Positions 55,704-64,000 of a stretch of 64,000 nucleotides of DNA are shown here, piece after piece. This stretch comes from Acidobacteriota bacterium (lineage in GTDB: Bacteria; Acidobacteriota; Terriglobia; Bryobacterales; Bryobacteraceae): contig JAPKZB010000004.1 of the NCBI GenBank assembly GCA_026393985.1, forward strand, positions 1 to 64,000, written 5' to 3'. Made by a program: the position numbers and the translations under genes. The notes beneath the pieces are model-generated. The model saw only the letters and a list, made by a program, of their open reading frames with translations, searched no databases and was not told the DNA's origin. Within the stretch, counting starts at the first letter, position 1; each line of letters starts with the position of its first letter.

Positions 55704-56795
55704 ATGGTCGCTCTCACGCAGACAAAACGGTTCGATTCCCTGGAGCTCGATTGCGGCGTCACCCTCGCCCCGGTCGACGTCGCCTACCAAACCTACGGCA
55801 CCCTGAACGCCCAGCGTTCGAACGCCATCCTCATCACCCACGCCTTCTCCGGCGACGCCCACGCCGCCGGCATCGACCCCCAAACCCAGCAAAAAGGCTG
55901 GTGGGACAGCATGATCGGCCCCGGTAAGGGTTTCGATACTGATCAGTACTTTATTATCTGCTCGAACGTCCTCGGCGGCTGCCGCGGCACCACCGGCCCG
56001 GGGTCCATCGACCCCGCCACCGGCCAGATCTTCGCCATGACCTTCCCGGTCATCACCATCGGCGACATGGTGCGCCTCCAGGCCATGCTCATCGAAGCCC
56101 TCGGCATTGAACTCCTCCTCAGCGTCGCCGGCGGCTCCATGGGCGGCATGCAGGTGCTCGAATGGGCCGCCCGCTACCCCGACCGCGTCGCCTCGGCCAT
56201 CCCCATCGCCACCACCCCGCGCCACAGCGCCCAGCAGATCGCCTTCAACGAAGTCGGCCGCCAGGCCATCATGGCCGATCCCGACTGGAACAACGGCAAC
56301 TACTACGGCGGCAAACTCCCCGGCCGCGGCCTCTCGGTCGCCCGCATGGTCGGCCACATCACCTACATGAGCGATGAGTCCATGCGCCAGAAGTTCGGCC
56401 GCCGCCAGCGCGAAGACCAGGGCATCTTCGAAGTCGAAAGCTACCTGCGCTACCGCGGCAGCCAGTTCGTCGACCGCTTCGACGCCAACTCCTACCTCTA
56501 CATCACCAAGGCCATGGACCTGTTCGACCTCGCCGCCGGACAGCAGTCCCTCACCGCCGTCCTCGAACGCGCCAAAACCAAGTTCCTCGTCATCAGCTTC
56601 ACCTCCGACTGGCTCTACCCCTCCTACCAGTCCCAGGAAGTTGTCAACGCCCTCCGCCGCCGCAACCAGGACGTCGCCTACATCGAACTCACCTCCCAGT
56701 ACGGCCACGACGCCTTCCTCGTCGAAGTCGACGAACAGGCCGAAATCGTCAAAGGCTTCCTCCACCGCGTCACCAAAGGAGTCAACCGCCGATGA
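55704..56795 (+). CDS. metX: Homoserine O-acetyltransferase
   Basis: 363 residues. Alpha/beta-hydrolase that acetylates homoserine from acetyl-CoA, an early step in methionine synthesis. Seen: the nucleophile segment SVAGGSMGGMQVLEWAARYP, NVLGGCRGTTGPGSIDPATG and the Asp/His of ISFTSDWLYPS and YGHDAFLVEVD. Normal length. Overlaps metW by 4 nt, the usual metX-metW pair. Succinyl-CoA specificity cannot be excluded from sequence alone. Confidence 0.95.
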   Translation: MVALTQTKRFDSLELDCGVTLAPVDVAYQTYGTLNAQRSNAILITHAFSGDAHAAGIDPQTQQKGWWDSMIGPGKGFDTDQYFIICSNVLGGCRGTTGPGSIDPATGQIFAMTFPVITIGDMVRLQAMLIEALGIELLLSVAGGSMGGMQVLEWAARYPDRVASAIPIATTPRHSAQQIAFNEVGRQAIMADPDWNNGNYYGGKLPGRGLSVARMVGHITYMSDESMRQKFGRRQREDQGIFEVESYLRYRGSQFVDRFDANSYLYITKAMDLFDLAAGQQSLTAVLERAKTKFLVISFTSDWLYPSYQSQEVVNALRRRNQDVAYIELTSQYGHDAFLVEVDEQAEIVKGFLHRVTKGVNRR

Positions 56796-57421
56796 CCGCC
56801 GCCCGCCAGTCCGATCCCTTCGTCCGCGACCTGCTCGGCCGCGGCGACTACGCCATCTTCAGCGAAATCGTCGCCCCGCAAACCTGTGTCCTCGACCTCG
56901 GCTGCGGCGACGGCGAACTGCTCAGCTGGCTCGCCGAAAACAAAGACGTCGACGCCCGCGGCGTCGAAATGGACGCCGCCAAAGTCCAAAAGGCCATCGC
57001 CAAAGGCGTCAGCTGCTATCAGGGCAACCTCGAAGAGTGCCTCGCCGACTACCCCGATGGCGCCTTCGACTACGTCATCCTCAGCCAGACCCTGCAAGAG
57101 GTCCGCCGCCCCCTCCAGGTCATGAACGAAATGCTCCGCGTCGGCCGCCGCGCCATCGTCGCCTTTCCTAACTTCGGCCACTGGCGCGTCCGCCTCGCCC
57201 ACCTGTTCACTGGGCGCGCCCCCAAGACCACCCGCTTCCCCCACGAGTGGTACGACTCGCCCAACATCCACTTCTTCACCGTCGACGATTTTGAAATCCT
57301 CGCCGCCCGCGAAAACTGGACCATCGAAAAGCGCGTCTTCCTCGACGGCAACCGCGAAGTGAAAATGCTGCCGAACCTGCTCGCCGAAACCGCCGTCTAT
57401 CTCGTCCGCCGCCACGCCTAA
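56792..57421 (+). CDS. metW: MetW-like methyltransferase
   Basis: 209 residues. SAM-binding motif VLDLGCGDGELLSWLAENKDVDARGVEMDAAKVQKAI near the N-terminus, then FDYVILSQTLQEVRRPLQVMNEMLRVGRRAIVAFPNFGHW. MetW accompanies MetX in many bacteria, where it supports homoserine acetylation. It overlaps metX by 4 nt. Confidence 0.94.
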   Translation: MTAARQSDPFVRDLLGRGDYAIFSEIVAPQTCVLDLGCGDGELLSWLAENKDVDARGVEMDAAKVQKAIAKGVSCYQGNLEECLADYPDGAFDYVILSQTLQEVRRPLQVMNEMLRVGRRAIVAFPNFGHWRVRLAHLFTGRAPKTTRFPHEWYDSPNIHFFTVDDFEILAARENWTIEKRVFLDGNREVKMLPNLLAETAVYLVRRHA

Positions 57422-57426
57422 GCCGA

Positions 57427-57432
57427 TATAAT
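57427..57432 (+). promoter_or_regulatory. Perfect TATAAT 10 nt before the sulfatase start
   Basis: TATAAT at 57427-57432, ten nt before ATG 57443. It lies at the end of metW, has no -35, and no Shine-Dalgarno sequence follows. An upstream ATG at 57431 falls within the box. Confidence 0.45.
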
Positions 57433-57442
57433 GCGCGAAAGC

Positions 57443-58909
57443 ATGCTCTCGCGCCGCGCCTTTCTCGCCGCTGCCGCTGCCGCCTCCGCCGCAGCCGCCC
57501 CGCCCTCCCGGCCCAACGTCCTCTTCATCTCCGTCGACGACATGAACGACTGGGTCGGCTGCCTCCGCGGCTATCCCGGCGTCAGCACCCCCAACCTCGA
57601 CCGCCTCGCCCAGCGCGGCGTCCTCTTTTCTAACGCGCATTGCGCCTCCCCCCTCTGCAACCCCTCCCGCACCGCCCTCCTCCTCGGCCAGCGCCCCTCC
57701 ACCACCGGCATGTACGACAACGACCAGTTCTGGCCCCCCGTCCTGCCCGACGCCGTCACCCTGCCCATGTACTTCAAGCAGCACGGCTACCACGCCGCCG
57801 GCGCGGGCAAGGTCTTCCATCACACCGCCGGCAACAATCCCCCCTCCCAGTGGGACGAGTTCCAACTACAGGTCTTCGACGACCCCTGGTATCGCCGCGC
57901 CGACTGGTACCCCTGGAACAAGCGCGTCCCCACCCCGCCCGGCGTCCCGCTCAACGGCCTCGACAACTTCCAGGGCGAATTCGACTGGGGCATCCTCCCC
58001 AACCCCGAACAAGCCTTCGGCGACCAGCGCGCCATCGACTTCGGCGCCAACTTCCTCGCCCAATCCCACGCCAAGCCCTTCTTCCTCGCCATCGGCCTGT
58101 GGCATCCCCACATCCCCATGTACGCCCCGCAAAAGTACTTCGACCTCTATCCCCCCGAAAAGGTCCAACTCCCGGAGGCCCCCGCCAACGACCTCGACGA
58201 CGTCCCCCCCATCGGCCGCGAGTTCGCCGCCTTTCGCCGCTCCGAGCACGAACGCATCGTCACCACCGGCAAACATAAAGACGCCGTCCGCTCCTACCTC
58301 GCCTGCATCAGCTTCGCCGACGCCATGGTCGGCCGCCTCCTCGACGCTCTCGACCGCTCCGCCTATGCCAAAAACACCGTCATCGTCTTCTGGAGCGACA
58401 ACGGCTGGCACCTCGGCGAAAAGCAGCACTGGCACAAGTCCACCCTCTGGCAGCGCGCCACCCACGTCCCGCTCCTCATCGCCGGCCCCGGCACCGCCCA
58501 GCCCGGTGTCGCCCGCACCCAGGCCGTCAGCCTTCTTGATCTCTACCCCACCCTCGTCGAACTCTGCGGCCTGCCCAAGAACCCGCGCAACGAAGGCCTC
58601 AGCCTCGTCCCCCAGCTCCGCAACCCCAAAGCCAAGCGCCCACCCGCCGTCATCACCTATCTCGAAGGCAACCACGCCGTCCGCACCGAGCGCTGGCGCT
58701 ATATCCGCTACCGCGACAACACCGAAGAGCTCTACGACTGCCTCGCCGACCCCCACGAATGGCGCAATCTCGCCGCCGACCCCGCCCACACCAGGCTCAA
58801 GGCCGAACTCGCCCGCCACCTGCCCGCCACCAACGCCAAGCCCCAGCCGCCGCGCACCGACTTCGACTTCGACTTCGCCACCAATACCTACCGCCGCAAA
58901 GGAAAATAG
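57443..58909 (+). CDS. Tat-exported sulfatase (iduronate-2-sulfatase-like)
   Basis: 488 residues from ATG 57443, a twin-arginine-like start (MLSRRAFLAAAAAASAAAA). Sulfatase motifs: PNVLFISVDDMNDW with metal-binding Asp residues and the formylglycine site CASPLCNPSRTALLLG (the second Cys, C72, in CNPSR), then FWSDNGWHLGEKQHWHKSTLWQ. It needs a formylglycine-generating enzyme, which is not in the window. The extracytoplasmic location suggests action on sulfated polysaccharide. The 57431 start is the alternative. Confidence 0.9.
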   Translation: MLSRRAFLAAAAAASAAAAPPSRPNVLFISVDDMNDWVGCLRGYPGVSTPNLDRLAQRGVLFSNAHCASPLCNPSRTALLLGQRPSTTGMYDNDQFWPPVLPDAVTLPMYFKQHGYHAAGAGKVFHHTAGNNPPSQWDEFQLQVFDDPWYRRADWYPWNKRVPTPPGVPLNGLDNFQGEFDWGILPNPEQAFGDQRAIDFGANFLAQSHAKPFFLAIGLWHPHIPMYAPQKYFDLYPPEKVQLPEAPANDLDDVPPIGREFAAFRRSEHERIVTTGKHKDAVRSYLACISFADAMVGRLLDALDRSAYAKNTVIVFWSDNGWHLGEKQHWHKSTLWQRATHVPLLIAGPGTAQPGVARTQAVSLLDLYPTLVELCGLPKNPRNEGLSLVPQLRNPKAKRPPAVITYLEGNHAVRTERWRYIRYRDNTEELYDCLADPHEWRNLAADPAHTRLKAELARHLPATNAKPQPPRTDFDFDFATNTYRRKGK

Positions 58910-58912
58910 CCC

Positions 58913-59863
58913 ATGCCTTCCCTGCTTCTCCTCGCCGCCTCCGCCTGGCTCGTCCTCCACAAAGGCGATAGCTCCCTAGGCTTCTACTCGGCCGACGGAA
59001 AACTCGAAACGAAGGTAGCAGTCAACGCCCACCCCCACGAAATGGTTCGCTCCGCCGACGGCAAGCTACTCTTCACCACCGACAACGGCACCATGCGCAT
59101 CGAACAGGCCGGCCGCGGCGGCAACACCGTGTCCATCATCGATCTCGCCCGCCGCGAAAAGATTGGCGAGACCTCCACCGGCGAATACCGCCGCCCCCAC
59201 GGCATCACCCGCCTGCCCGACGGCCATCTCCTCGTCTCCACCGAACTGCCCGACGCCCTCCTCCGCATCGACCCCGTCCGCCGCGCCGTCGTGCGTGTTT
59301 ACCAAACCCAGGGCAAGACCGCCCACATGGTCACCGCCAGCCGCGACGGCCAGTGGGCCTGGGTCTCCAACTCCACTTCGTCGAACATCTCCGCCATCCA
59401 CCTCCCCACCGGCGAAGTGAAGCTCATCCCCACCGGCCCCCGACCGGAAGGCAGCGTCCTCTCCCCCGACGGCAAACGCCTCTACGTCTGCCAGCGCGAA
59501 AGCCGCGGCATCGCCGAAATCGACACCGCTACGCACCGCCTCCTCCGCACCCTCGACTCCGGCCCCGGACCCGTCCGCATCGATGTCACCCCCGACGGTC
59601 GCTCCGTCGTCTACGGCCTGCTCGATGAAAAAGCCGTCGCCTGGACCGATACCAAAACCGGCAAAGTCATCGGCCGCGTCGAACTCCCCGCCCCGCTCGG
59701 CCAAATCGTCAGTCTCCACCTGAGTCCCGACGGCCAACTGGCCTACGCCGCCAACGAAAACCTCGACAAGGTCTATACGGTCTCCCTCGCCGCCCGCCGC
59801 GTCGTCAAAGAATGGACCCTGCCCAAAGGCTTCGGTCCGGACCCGGCCATGGAGTTACACTAG
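58913..59863 (+). CDS. Exported YncE-like beta-propeller protein
   Basis: 316 residues. Signal peptide (MPSLLLLAASAWLVLHKGD-like), then a YVTN/YncE-type beta propeller: GNTVSIIDLARREKIGETSTGEYRRPHGI, VSNSTSSNISAIHLPTGEVKLIPTGPRPEGSVLSPDGKRLYVCQRESRGIAEID and YAANENLDKVYTVSL. No catalytic motif is seen. It follows the sulfatase by 3 nt and overlaps the convergent GAF-like gene by 4 nt. It probably binds ligand or partners. Confidence 0.85.
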   Translation: MPSLLLLAASAWLVLHKGDSSLGFYSADGKLETKVAVNAHPHEMVRSADGKLLFTTDNGTMRIEQAGRGGNTVSIIDLARREKIGETSTGEYRRPHGITRLPDGHLLVSTELPDALLRIDPVRRAVVRVYQTQGKTAHMVTASRDGQWAWVSNSTSSNISAIHLPTGEVKLIPTGPRPEGSVLSPDGKRLYVCQRESRGIAEIDTATHRLLRTLDSGPGPVRIDVTPDGRSVVYGLLDEKAVAWTDTKTGKVIGRVELPAPLGQIVSLHLSPDGQLAYAANENLDKVYTVSLAARRVVKEWTLPKGFGPDPAMELH

Positions 59864-60762
59864 GGCACCGGTGCCAGTAGACGCGCGTCGAGTTCGGCCT
59901 CCAGATAAGCCTCCCGACCCGGAAACCGGTCCCGGAACTCCAACCGCACCGTCTCAATCGGCACCCGCAGCGCCGCATAGACGTTCTTCCGCGCCCGGCC
60001 CTCGGCCAACTTCCCGGCGTGCTGCAGCAACAGCCTCGCCACCGCCACGCTCGCCCCGCGCCGCGCCCGCCAGTCCACCGGTTCCGGCGCCGGAACGGCT
60101 TCCGGCTCAGGCACAGCTTCCGGCTCATGCACTGCTTCCAGCTTAGGCGCCGCTTCGATCACCGCCAACTCCAGCGCCGTGCCCGCCGGCTCCACCGGAT
60201 GCCGGTGCTCCGGCTCGGCCGGCGCGGGCTGAATCAACGGCATCGCCACCGTCATCTTCCGCAACTCCAGCGAACCGGCCGCCAAAGCCGTCAACGTTTC
60301 CAGCGCCGGCAGATTCGCCTCGCCCTCGGCGTAGAGAATCCCCAACACGCGCGTCTTGCCCGTCACCGGCAACAGATGCACCCGCTTGTCGAGCGCTGGC
60401 GCCAACAGTGCCCCGCCCAACTCCGACGCGGCGGCCAGACACACCACGGTCTCTTTGCTCTCAATCACCTGCCGCAGCGCCGGGGCCTCGCTCAGCGCCA
60501 CCGCCTCGGCCGGCACCTCCCCCGGCCCCCGCAGCGCCTTCAGCGCCAGCCGGTCTCCCTCCACCGAAAACAAAGCTACCCGCGCCGCAAAAGTCGCCGC
60601 CGCGTCCGCCACAATCTGCACCCACTGCTCAATCGACTCCGCTTGCCGCAGCGCCCGGGCCGCCCGCTGCAGCACGGCCGTCTCCTGCGGCAGCGCCGCC
60701 AGCCGGCTCGTCAACAGCGCCGCCACCTCCTCGCGAATCTGCCCGATCTGCGCGTTAGTCAT
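59860..60762 (-). CDS. GAF-like domain protein with Pro/Glu-rich linker
   Basis: 300 residues from the ATG at 60762. A GAF-like fold covers about 20-170 (LRQAESIEQWVQIVADAAATFAARVALFSVEGDRLALKAL and VLGILYAEGEANLPALETLTALA). A charged PE-repeat linker (EPEAVPEPEAVPAPEPV) leads to a C-terminal helical part (ARRGASVAVARLLLQHAGKLAEGRARKNVYAAL). No output or catalytic domain is recognised. It overlaps the AIM24 gene by 8 nt. Confidence 0.75.
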   Translation of the reverse strand: MTNAQIGQIREEVAALLTSRLAALPQETAVLQRAARALRQAESIEQWVQIVADAAATFAARVALFSVEGDRLALKALRGPGEVPAEAVALSEAPALRQVIESKETVVCLAAASELGGALLAPALDKRVHLLPVTGKTRVLGILYAEGEANLPALETLTALAAGSLELRKMTVAMPLIQPAPAEPEHRHPVEPAGTALELAVIEAAPKLEAVHEPEAVPEPEAVPAPEPVDWRARRGASVAVARLLLQHAGKLAEGRARKNVYAALRVPIETVRLEFRDRFPGREAYLEAELDARLLAPVP

Positions 60763-61615
60763 CCGATCCGAACATCCCCGTAATCGCCCCGAACGCACTG
60801 CGTTCATCACCGCCGCCGGTCGCCGTCGGCGCCAACTCCTGCCGCAGCTTGCTCAGCGTCATCGACTGCACAATCGCCCGGCCCGGCCCGGTGAGCGTCG
60901 CCAGAAACAGCCCCTCCCCGCCAAAGATCGCCGTCTTGATCCCGCCCACAAACTGGATGTCGTACTGCACCGTGTCTTCAAATGCCACAATGCAACCCGT
61001 ATCCACCTGCAGCATCTCCCCCGGCCCCAGATTGAACTCAATAAAGTCCCCGCCGCCGTGAATGAACACAATGCCCGGCCCCGTCAGCTTCTGCAGAATA
61101 AATCCTTCTCCGCCGAACAGGCCGCTGCCGATTTTCTTGACCAGCGCAATGCTCAACTGCACCGTGGGCTGCGCGGCCAGAAATCCGTCCCGCTGCACCA
61201 GCACGCTCTTGCCCGCCGGCAGATCAAACGCCTGAATCCGCCCCGGGTACGAACCGGCAAAACCCACCTCCCCCAATCCGTTCGCCCGGAAGTAGGTCAT
61301 AAACAGCGACTCGCCCGAAAGCTTGCGCTTCAACGCACCCCAAATCTTCTCGCCCAGCGAGTTACCCGACATCCGGGTCTCCCACTGCACCGACGGCGTC
61401 TTGTACACCATCTTGCCCGCCTCGGCGTAAATCTCCTGGCCCGGCTGCAGCTTCACGCGCGCCACCTGCAGGTTATCGCCGTGGATCGTATATTCGAGCG
61501 GTTGCGGCGCGTAAGCCGCCGGCGCACCCGCCGCTACGCCCATCGCCGTTCCGCACTGAAAACAAAACCGCGCCTCATCTGCCTGATTCGCACCGCACCG
61601 GTTACAAAACGCCAT
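60755..61615 (-). CDS. Zinc-ribbon AIM24-family protein
   Basis: 286 residues from the ATG at 61615. The N-terminal MAFCNRCGANQADEARFCFQCGTAMG is a double-CxxC zinc ribbon. An AIM24/TIGR00266 domain follows (YTIHGDNLQVARVKLQPGQEIYAEAGKMVYKTPSVQWETRM, with repeats FGGEGFILQKLTGPG and FGGEGLFLATLTGPG). GGGAGGG is 10 nt upstream. AIM24 proteins form oligomeric bacterial assemblies of unknown role. Overlap with the GAF-like gene suggests they act together. Confidence 0.85.
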   Translation of the reverse strand: MAFCNRCGANQADEARFCFQCGTAMGVAAGAPAAYAPQPLEYTIHGDNLQVARVKLQPGQEIYAEAGKMVYKTPSVQWETRMSGNSLGEKIWGALKRKLSGESLFMTYFRANGLGEVGFAGSYPGRIQAFDLPAGKSVLVQRDGFLAAQPTVQLSIALVKKIGSGLFGGEGFILQKLTGPGIVFIHGGGDFIEFNLGPGEMLQVDTGCIVAFEDTVQYDIQFVGGIKTAIFGGEGLFLATLTGPGRAIVQSMTLSKLRQELAPTATGGGDERSAFGAITGMFGSDD

Positions 61616-61640
61616 CGCGCTAAAACCCTCCCGAAACTCC

Positions 61641-61650
61641 ATTTTACAAT
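61641..61650. promoter_or_regulatory. Overlapping divergent -10 boxes
   Basis: Minus strand: TAAAAT (61646-61641), 26 nt before the AIM24 ATG with GGGAGGG between. Plus strand: TACAAT (61645-61650), five nt before the metalloprotease ATG at 61656, without a Shine-Dalgarno sequence. Confidence 0.4.
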
Positions 61651-61655
61651 GGGGA

Positions 61656-64000
61656 ATGGTCCCCTCGATCAGTCGTTACGCACATCTCGCGCTGTTGGTT
61701 CCTTTTTTCGCGGGGCTGGCCGCCGCCAAGTCCAACACCACCTGGTGCGGCAGTTATCCAGGGCAGGCCCACGAAGAGCTCGATCTTCACCGCAAATCCT
61801 TCCGTAGCGGAAAATTCAAGGCCGCCACCGGCCGCCCCGCCGCCCGCCTCGATGGCAACATCCTCATCCTCGAAGACGCCGACGGCGTCGTCGCCCGCCG
61901 CAACCCCTTCAACCTACTCAACCGCAGCGTCACCTTCTCCCCCGCCCCCACCGGCTACCGCTTCGCCACCACCCCCGCCCCCGCCTCCCCCCTCGACCCC
62001 GCCGCCCTCGGCGACCCCCTCCCCGGTCTCGATGACGACGACACCCGCGAGCTCGACCTCCCCTTCCCCTTCCCCTTCTACGGCGCCACCTACAACAAAA
62101 TCCACCTCAACTCCGACGGCAACCTCACCTTCGGCGAAGGCGACGTCAGTACGAGCTCCCGCAGCCTCGGCCGCTTTAACGCCGGCCCGCCCCGCATCGC
62201 CGGCCTCTTTGCCGACCTCGACCCCTCCGCCTCCGGCGAAGGCGTCCGCGTCCTCCGCTCCCCCACCCGCTTCACCGTCACCTGGCTCCGCGTCCGCGAG
62301 TACAGCAACTCCGGCTTCGGCCAGCCCCAGACCTTTCAGATCACCCTCACCCCCGACGGCGGCATCACCCTCTCCTGGGCCCAGGTCAACATCGGCGCCG
62401 CCGTCGTCGGCATCACCCCCGGCGCTTCATCCGGACCCTCCACCCTCGTCAGCTTCAACGACGGCAGCGACCGTACCTTCCCCGGTGCCGTCGCCGAAAG
62501 CTTCGGCAACGCAACGGCCGTCGACCTCGTCACCGCCTCCCAAAAAGTCTACGCATCCCAGGACGACGCCTTCGACTACCTCGCCTTCTTCAACAACAGC
62601 GGCATCTCCCCCGGCAGCGGCGTCATCGCCTTTCAAGTCACCGTCCGTGGCCGCCGCAAAGGCATCGGCGACTCGCTGCTCGACGCCGGCCGCGACTACG
62701 GCTCCGCCAACCGCCTCCAGGCCGTCCTCAACCTCGGCCCCCTCACCCAATACCCGGAAGACCCCCACGCCCCCATGCCCTCCCGCGCCTCCACCGGCGA
62801 CACCGGCCTCACCGTGGTCGCCCACGAAGCCGGACACCTGTTCCTCGCCTTCGCCTCCAACCGCGAAGGCAGCAACCTCCCCCTCCTCGGCCGCCAAACC
62901 GCCCACTGGGCCTTCACCTTCAACTCGGAAGCCTCCCTCCTCGAAGGCAACCGCATCGAGGATTCCGGCGAAGCCGCCTCCCCCCGCTTCCGCACCGTCG
63001 CCACCGTCGAAGGCTTCTCGCCCCTCGACCAGTACCTCATGGGCCTCCGCCCCCCCGCCGAGGTCCCCCCCACCTTCTACGTCCAGAACTCCGGCCTCTC
63101 CCCCACCCTCACCGCCCCCCGCGTCGGCGCTACCTTCAACGGCACCCGCCGCAACATCGGCGTCGAAGAGCTCATCGCCGCCGAAGGCCGCCGCATCCCC
63201 GACCACACCGTCGAACAGCGCCGCTACCGCATCGGCTTCGTCCTCATCGTACCCGCCGGCTCCACGCCCACCGCCCAGGAACTCGCCAAAGTCGATCTCT
63301 ACCGCCGCGAACTCGAAGCCGCCTGGCCCCGCTACTCCGGCGGCCGCGCCAGCCTCGATACCTCCTTCCGCCGCAACCTCCGCCTCAGCGTCGAACCCGC
63401 CGCCGGCCTCCTCGCCGGCCGCTCCGCCACCGCCACCGTCTCCCTCGACCGCCCCCGCCCCACCCCCCTCACCGTCACCCTCCGCGCCGCCGCCGGCCAC
63501 GTCACCGCCCCCGCCGGCGTCCTCATCCCCGCCGGCCAGACCAGCGCCCCCTTCGAACTCACCGCCCTCCGCCCTGGCGTCGACGTCCTGTACGCCGAAG
63601 GCCCTGACGAGTTCACCCCGGCCGAAGCCCGCCTCCAGGTGCTGCCCGCCTCGGGCGCCGGCCTCAGCCTCGTCCCCGTCTCGAGCCCCGGCGCCAACCC
63701 CGTCTTCCGCGCCCAGGACAGCAACGAACTCCCCTACCCCTCGCTCCCCCTCGCCGCCGGCAACACCGTCGTCACCACCAACGCAAACGGCCTCGCCACC
63801 CTCCCCCCCGGCTCCCAACAGGTCACCCTCCCGGGCACCACCATCACCGGCGCCGTCGACCGCCCTCCCGCCCTCTCCGCCAACGGCGTCGGCAACGCGG
63901 CCTCCTTCCGCCCCGGTATCGTCCCCGGCGGCATCGCCACCGCCTTCGGCGCCAACCTCCGCGGCGCGCAGCTCACCCTCGACGGCGCGCCCCTCGTCGT
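61656..64000 (+). CDS. Exported zinc metalloprotease with TIGR03437 domain (3' end outside window)
   Basis: At least 781 residues, open at the window end. A signal-like start (MVPSISRYAHLALLVPFFAG) is followed by a nidogen-like part (LPFPFPFYGATYNKIHLNSDGNLTFGEGD) and a protease domain with HEAGHLFLAFASNREGSN; the HEAGH zinc motif is at residues 390-394. A region near residue 650 (VRLTVTLRAAAG-like) has bacterial immunoglobulin character. The last visible part (NGVGNAASFRPGIVPGGIATAFGANLRG) is the beginning of a TIGR03437 domain, as in the protease at 4735. Zinc ligand three and the full end lie outside or were not identified. Confidence 0.85.
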   Translation, partial: MVPSISRYAHLALLVPFFAGLAAAKSNTTWCGSYPGQAHEELDLHRKSFRSGKFKAATGRPAARLDGNILILEDADGVVARRNPFNLLNRSVTFSPAPTGYRFATTPAPASPLDPAALGDPLPGLDDDDTRELDLPFPFPFYGATYNKIHLNSDGNLTFGEGDVSTSSRSLGRFNAGPPRIAGLFADLDPSASGEGVRVLRSPTRFTVTWLRVREYSNSGFGQPQTFQITLTPDGGITLSWAQVNIGAAVVGITPGASSGPSTLVSFNDGSDRTFPGAVAESFGNATAVDLVTASQKVYASQDDAFDYLAFFNNSGISPGSGVIAFQVTVRGRRKGIGDSLLDAGRDYGSANRLQAVLNLGPLTQYPEDPHAPMPSRASTGDTGLTVVAHEAGHLFLAFASNREGSNLPLLGRQTAHWAFTFNSEASLLEGNRIEDSGEAASPRFRTVATVEGFSPLDQYLMGLRPPAEVPPTFYVQNSGLSPTLTAPRVGATFNGTRRNIGVEELIAAEGRRIPDHTVEQRRYRIGFVLIVPAGSTPTAQELAKVDLYRRELEAAWPRYSGGRASLDTSFRRNLRLSVEPAAGLLAGRSATATVSLDRPRPTPLTVTLRAAAGHVTAPAGVLIPAGQTSAPFELTALRPGVDVLYAEGPDEFTPAEARLQVLPASGAGLSLVPVSSPGANPVFRAQDSNELPYPSLPLAAGNTVVTTNANGLATLPPGSQQVTLPGTTITGAVDRPPALSANGVGNAASFRPGIVPGGIATAFGANLRGAQLTLDGAPLV

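Noticed and set aside
62427-63818. 463-codon minus-strand frame opposite the final metalloprotease
   Set aside because: Low-complexity Gly/Ala/Glu text; the plus frame has a signal peptide, HEAGH and the TIGR03437 start.

Overview
This is high-GC, gene-dense bacterial DNA, most likely from an acidobacterium of the Bryobacter/Solibacter lineage (Bryobacterales). Three things point there. Planctomycete-type cytochrome and DUF families (DUF1549/1553, DUF1501, DUF1552, DUF1587/1592/1588/1585, DUF1080) are abundant. A very large carboxypeptidase-regulatory TonB-dependent receptor is present. Two secreted metalloproteases carry the C-terminal domain called TIGR03437, which I know mainly from Solibacter relatives. 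This is inference from protein families; no rRNA or tRNA gene is present to confirm it. No transposase, integrase, phage gene or CRISPR array was seen.

Layout. 0-4 kb: a gene fragment, a tiny membrane ORF, then pnp, rpsO and an SDR on the minus strand. 4-8.4 kb, plus strand: thiE, a secreted astacin-like protease and lhgO. 8.4-16.9 kb, minus strand: a reduced Tad/Flp cluster (cpaB-like, tadB, tadC), a small secreted protein, an amino-acid permease, a glycosyltransferase, a HEAT-repeat protein and an SDR. 16.9-22 kb: a minus-strand housekeeping run (apt, ispE, prs, rplY, pth, rpsF, rpsR, rplI). 22-25.5 kb, plus strand: a DUF1592-type cytochrome with a DUF1552 partner. 25.5-31.2 kb: a TonB receptor divergent from a sugar isomerase and an MFS transporter. 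31.2-31.5 kb: three tandem 93-bp palindromic units. 31.5-39.3 kb: a five-gene minus-strand operon (cytochrome-WD40, pre-peptidase-domain protein, DUF1549/1553, DUF1501, DUF1080). 39.4-45 kb, minus strand: yebC, ruvC, a secreted protein, a TPR-thioredoxin, deoB, tpiA and a BON protein. 45-50.5 kb: two small genes, then carB and carA (minus strand). 50.5-54.3 kb, plus strand: a third cytochrome/DUF1549/1553 + DUF1501 pair. 54.3-64 kb: a ceramidase-like protein, metX-metW, a sulfatase, a beta-propeller protein, a GAF-like protein overlapping an AIM24 protein, and a metalloprotease gene that runs off the end.

How the genes work together. The housekeeping part covers translation, nucleotide and isoprenoid precursors, pyrimidine/arginine carbamoyl phosphate, methionine synthesis and Holliday-junction resolution. 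The accessory part is mostly exported: three cytochrome-like/DUF modules, a DUF1080 hydrolase, a sulfatase, a ceramidase-like enzyme and two zinc proteases. That suggests degradation of complex organic matter outside the cytoplasm.

The observations most worth following are: (1) genes without a Shine-Dalgarno sequence that have a TANNNT box 5-10 nt before the start codon, suggesting leaderless transcription; (2) the tandem 93-bp palindromic units; (3) a CpaB protein with a fused secretin-like tail inside a Tad cluster that lacks the ATPase and a full secretin; (4) three parallel cytochrome/DUF modules within about 32 kb. Coordinates and start codons come from reading the sequence; domain names come from recognition and were not checked by a search.
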